Source: Fimbriimonadaceae bacterium | GTDB taxonomy: Bacteria > Armatimonadota > Fimbriimonadia > Fimbriimonadales > Fimbriimonadaceae | Assembly: GCA_019694835.1 (NCBI GenBank) | Contig: JAIBBE010000083.1 | Coordinates: 49,005-113,004, forward strand | Length of the DNA stretch: 64,000 nt | Reading direction: 5' to 3' | Shown here: positions 61,309 to 64,000 of the stretch, one piece after another | Numbering within the stretch: position 1 is the first letter of the stretch | Layout of the letters: every line of letters begins with the position of its first letter | Translations under genes and position numbers: made by a program | The notes under the pieces: model-generated | Seen by the model: the letters and a program-made list of their open reading frames with translations, nothing else | What the model was told of the DNA's origin: nothing | Database searches by the model: none

Positions 61309-61986
61309 CTAGGCTCCCGGTTCGAGTAACTGCTCGATCTTATCGGCGACCTGCTCAGGTGAAAGGCCAAACGTCTCGACGACCTGTACGCCCTCAGCAA
61401 GCTTGAGGGGGCTGTCCTCGCGGGTGTAGTCGCGGTGATCGCGCTCGGCGATTTGACGGCTGAGGTCGTCGATGTCGATCTCGATGCCCCGCTCGTGAAG
61501 CTCCTTCCACCGCCGCTTGGCCCGCTCTTCCATGCTGGCCGTTAGGAAGACGCGAAGGTCAGCGTTGGGGGCGATCACGGTGGTGACATCGCGGCCCTCC
61601 AGCGTCACCCCGCCCCGGGTCACGATCTCCTTCTGCTGTTCGGCGAGGAGGCGTCGAACTGGCGTGTGGGCGGAGAGAGCGCTTGCAAGTTCACCGATCT
61701 CCGGGGTGCGGATGGCGGCGGTGACGTTCTCGCCGTTGGCGAGCACCTGTTGCGGTTCGCCGTCGCCGAATTCGATGTGGATTTGCTGGCCAAGAAGGGC
61801 GGCGGCTTCTCCATCGCCGGGACCGAGGCCCGCTCGGGAGGCGAACAAGGCAAGCACACGGTACATCGCCCCGGTGTCGAGGTAGCGCAACCCCAGCCGG
61901 TGGGCCAGGATTTTGGCGACCGTGCTCTTCCCGGCCCCGGCGGGGCCGTCGATGGCGATGACGAGGTTCTGAGGTGAATACGACAT
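61309..61986 (-). CDS. cmk: Cytidylate kinase
   Basis: Cmk phosphorylates CMP and dCMP. AIDGPAGAGKSTVAKILAHRLG is the P-loop, YLDTGAMYRVLAL the nucleotide-binding segment, and LEGRDVTTVIAPNADLRVFLTAS and RRWKELHERG the acceptor and lid regions. Its 225 aa are normal. It follows the GH15 gene by 33 bases on the same strand. No clear Shine-Dalgarno sequence is seen. Confidence 0.96.
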   Translation of the reverse strand: MSYSPQNLVIAIDGPAGAGKSTVAKILAHRLGLRYLDTGAMYRVLALFASRAGLGPGDGEAAALLGQQIHIEFGDGEPQQVLANGENVTAAIRTPEIGELASALSAHTPVRRLLAEQQKEIVTRGGVTLEGRDVTTVIAPNADLRVFLTASMEERAKRRWKELHERGIEIDIDDLSRQIAERDHRDYTREDSPLKLAEGVQVVETFGLSPEQVADKIEQLLEPGA

Positions 61987-62019
61987 ATAGGGCGAATAGG
62001 TCTTATCGGGACCGCCAGT

Positions 62020-63981
62020 CTACTTCGCAGCCAGAGCCTTTGCCTTCTCGACATAGTCGAGCGCGGTCTTGACGTACTCGGCATGCGACCATGTGAGCGG
62101 GCTCACCGACAGAGCCGCGCCGGTCTCCGGGTGAAGCTGCTCCGACATGACCCCGGTGGAACCCGAGTGGTGGACCGCCCACTCCAGCCAGCGACGCGGC
62201 TCGGCGAGGTCGGCGAGAGCCTTGGCGAAGAGAATCTGCGTTTGAGCCAGCCAGAGAGTGCAGATGAACCAGGGATTGCCGGGGTAGCGGTCCGATACGC
62301 GGAAGTAATAATCGCCCTGATAGCGGGCGATACCCCCGACCTCGGAGTGGACCGACAACGCCTGCTCGACAACCTTCGCCGACTGAATCACACGCTCGTC
62401 ATCGGGTGGGAGGGCACCGAGCAGGCCGATGTTGAGGACAGCGGAGTCAATGGTGAGATCGGGCTCCATGACGCCGGAAGTTTTCACGACCAGCCGACGG
62501 AAGAACACGCCTCGTTTTTGGTCGAAGAAGTGCTTGCCGAGTGCCTCGCGCGTTTCCTGGGCAGCGGTCCGATAGCGTGCGGCACCGTCTTCGCCGAGGG
62601 CGTCCGCTAGTTCGGCGGAAGCCTCGAACGCAGCGACAACCGAAGCGACGGTGAACGCGTGGACGCCTCGTCGCTCCTCCCAGAGGTCCCAACTTGGAAG
62701 GGGCAGGTCCGTCACCGGATCGCGGTAGTCGAGCATGTAGTCGGCGGTCGGCACCACGAATCGCTCGTACATTTGATCGAGGAACTCGATGTCGCCGTGC
62801 GCGCGGTGATGCTCGGCAAGGGCCACCAAGCTCAGGGCGGTCTCATCCTGCTGGAAGGGGACTTCGGGATGACCGTCAACGATCCATGGATGCCAGCTCG
62901 CGCCGAGCGATCCGTCGGGGCCATATTTGTGCATCAGCACTGGCCAGTCGTGCGGCAGGAGTCGCTGGCAAAACTCGAAGAATCGGCGGCTAACTTGGCG
63001 ATGCCCGACCCGGTCGAGCACACTGCTGACGAATGCGCCATCGCGTGGCCACATGTAGCAGTAGTTGGCCCGGTTGGTTTCCATGATGTCGCTGTCATTG
63101 GCAGCAATCACGGCTCCGCCGTCGTCGCATTGGGTGCGGATGATCAGAAGGCTTCGCCGCAGGTGGGCGTCGAGTTCGGGGCCGAGGATTTCTGCCTGCT
63201 CGGGCGATCGGTTTCCGACCCAAGCAGTCCAGAATTTCGAGGTCTGCTCCAGATGGTGGATGGGGCCATCTTGAAGGAGTTCGTGGTGCTGCTGTTCGAC
63301 GTCGTCGAGGTTTGCTCCAGCGGTCATCCAGTAGGGGATCTCGGTGGAGATTTGGGGCTCTAGGCGGGTCCGGACGCTGAATGTTGAGTCAACGCTGCCT
63401 TGGGCGATAGGGTTTTGGCTGAGGTGTCCATCTTCAGCGTCGCGCCAAGTCCCTTCGAGCCCGCCGAAGGCCTTGATACCGGTCGCATATTCGAGGATTC
63501 CTCCCTCGGTGGTCTTGGCTCCGAACAGGAACCAATGCGGCCCCTTGTAGTGGATCATCGCGTCGAGGAATGGGTTGTAGAAGGCGGTATCGCCGATGTC
63601 AGATTCCGCGATGCGGAGGTCGTGAGTGAAGAACAGCCGCAGTTCGCGCGCTTTGTCTGAGGTCGATGTGACCTCAATTCTCCGCACGAACGCGGGGCGC
63701 TCGTGAAGCACTCCTTCGGTAACTTGGACCTTCAAGCCAAGCCGCGGATGCTGAAGGTCGGTTTCGGCGACGAGCGTGTCTTCGCGGTATTTCTGGACTC
63801 GCATCCAACCGTCTTCCTCCTCCCACGCGAATTCGCCATCGACCCAAAAGCCCATCCGGATCTTGTATCCGGACAGGTGGTTGTACTTCCCGACCTGGGG
63901 AAAGAACAGGTCGCGAATGTTGCCTCGCGGGTCGAGGTTGAGCAACAGCGAGCCATTGCCCAAGACGATGGGTCGTGGCAT
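62020..63981 (-). CDS. Glycoside hydrolase family 15 (glucoamylase / trehalase-like)
   Basis: The 653-aa protein has the N-terminal GH15-associated beta-sandwich (about 1-250; GNGSLLLNLDPRGNIRDLFFP) and the (alpha/alpha)6 barrel: NRANYCYMWPRDGAFV, PSWDLWEERRGVHAFT with the general acid Glu, and TGVMSEQLHPETGAAL with the general base Glu. GH15 enzymes release glucose from starch or glycogen, or hydrolyse trehalose. No signal peptide is seen, so it probably acts on intracellular glycogen. The start ATG at 63981 is complete within the window. Confidence 0.93.
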   Translation of the reverse strand: MPRPIVLGNGSLLLNLDPRGNIRDLFFPQVGKYNHLSGYKIRMGFWVDGEFAWEEEDGWMRVQKYREDTLVAETDLQHPRLGLKVQVTEGVLHERPAFVRRIEVTSTSDKARELRLFFTHDLRIAESDIGDTAFYNPFLDAMIHYKGPHWFLFGAKTTEGGILEYATGIKAFGGLEGTWRDAEDGHLSQNPIAQGSVDSTFSVRTRLEPQISTEIPYWMTAGANLDDVEQQHHELLQDGPIHHLEQTSKFWTAWVGNRSPEQAEILGPELDAHLRRSLLIIRTQCDDGGAVIAANDSDIMETNRANYCYMWPRDGAFVSSVLDRVGHRQVSRRFFEFCQRLLPHDWPVLMHKYGPDGSLGASWHPWIVDGHPEVPFQQDETALSLVALAEHHRAHGDIEFLDQMYERFVVPTADYMLDYRDPVTDLPLPSWDLWEERRGVHAFTVASVVAAFEASAELADALGEDGAARYRTAAQETREALGKHFFDQKRGVFFRRLVVKTSGVMEPDLTIDSAVLNIGLLGALPPDDERVIQSAKVVEQALSVHSEVGGIARYQGDYYFRVSDRYPGNPWFICTLWLAQTQILFAKALADLAEPRRWLEWAVHHSGSTGVMSEQLHPETGAALSVSPLTWSHAEYVKTALDYVEKAKALAAK

Positions 63982-64000
63982 GCTACTTTGCGGGGACGAG

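Overview
The window looks like ordinary chromosome of a high-GC diderm bacterium; lines I counted in housekeeping genes run 62-68% G+C. A probable source is Armatimonadota (Fimbriimonadia-like). That is inferred from gene content and repeat style (GlnRS, a MurC-Ddl fusion, DUF1800, a DUF6544-type protein, many in-frame G/C-rich repeats), not proven; Planctomycetota-like or other lineages cannot be excluded. A beta-barrel protein, lipoproteins and signal peptides point to an outer membrane. No phage, IS transposase or CRISPR array is visible.

Layout. 1-2.8 kb: minus-strand tilS, an unknown gene and a sulfurtransferase, divergent from mutL-prmC-def-fmt (2.9-7.8 kb), then an esterase, a membrane protein and a secreted EEP phosphatase. 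10.4-12.2 kb: serA and a TMEM175-like channel. 12.3-19.5 kb: barrel protein, serine hydrolase, low-GC S41 peptidase, glnS, DUF1800 and a secreted protein. 19.9-23.8 kb: YtfQ-like sugar-binding lipoprotein, sdhA and two small membrane or lipoprotein genes. 23.9-27.8 kb: a kinase with an array of CxxC knuckles, then tsaC with two small genes. 27.9-35.5 kb: metH lacking its B12 module, M42 peptidase, CsaA-like protein, beta-helix protein, DASS transporter and a degenerate ApgM. 35.5-44.4 kb: a 21-bp minisatellite, alaS with an inserted domain, orphan nuoL, dapB, an isomerase and an RbsC-type permease. 44.4-48.2 kb: a small foreign segment at the 3' end of prs, then prs and glmU. 48.3-50 kb: dnaJ-hspR and tRNA-Leu(GAG). 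50-64 kb: YqeG-GtrA fusion, mltG, metK, murC-ddl with an in-frame 141-bp minisatellite, family 4 uracil-DNA glycosylase, an M24 peptidase, cmk and a GH15 glucoamylase.

Two genome-wide themes stand out. First, short palindromic repeats of at least six families are scattered between genes. Several lie inside genes without breaking the frame (prmC, EEP protein, serine hydrolase, kinase C-terminus and, in four tandem copies, the Ddl half of MurC-Ddl). Hairpin families B and E keep their stems through paired base changes. Second, about a dozen transcription-unit starts have a TANNNT or CATAAT box only 4-8 bases before the start codon and no Shine-Dalgarno sequence, which suggests widespread leaderless transcripts.

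The most distinctive local structure is at 44.39-45.90 kb. The last 40 bases of prs occur twice as direct repeats that differ only at synonymous third positions. They flank about 1.4 kb of lower-GC DNA carrying an orphan ParD antitoxin and a leucine-rich-repeat protein. This looks like an integration scar at the 3' end of prs.
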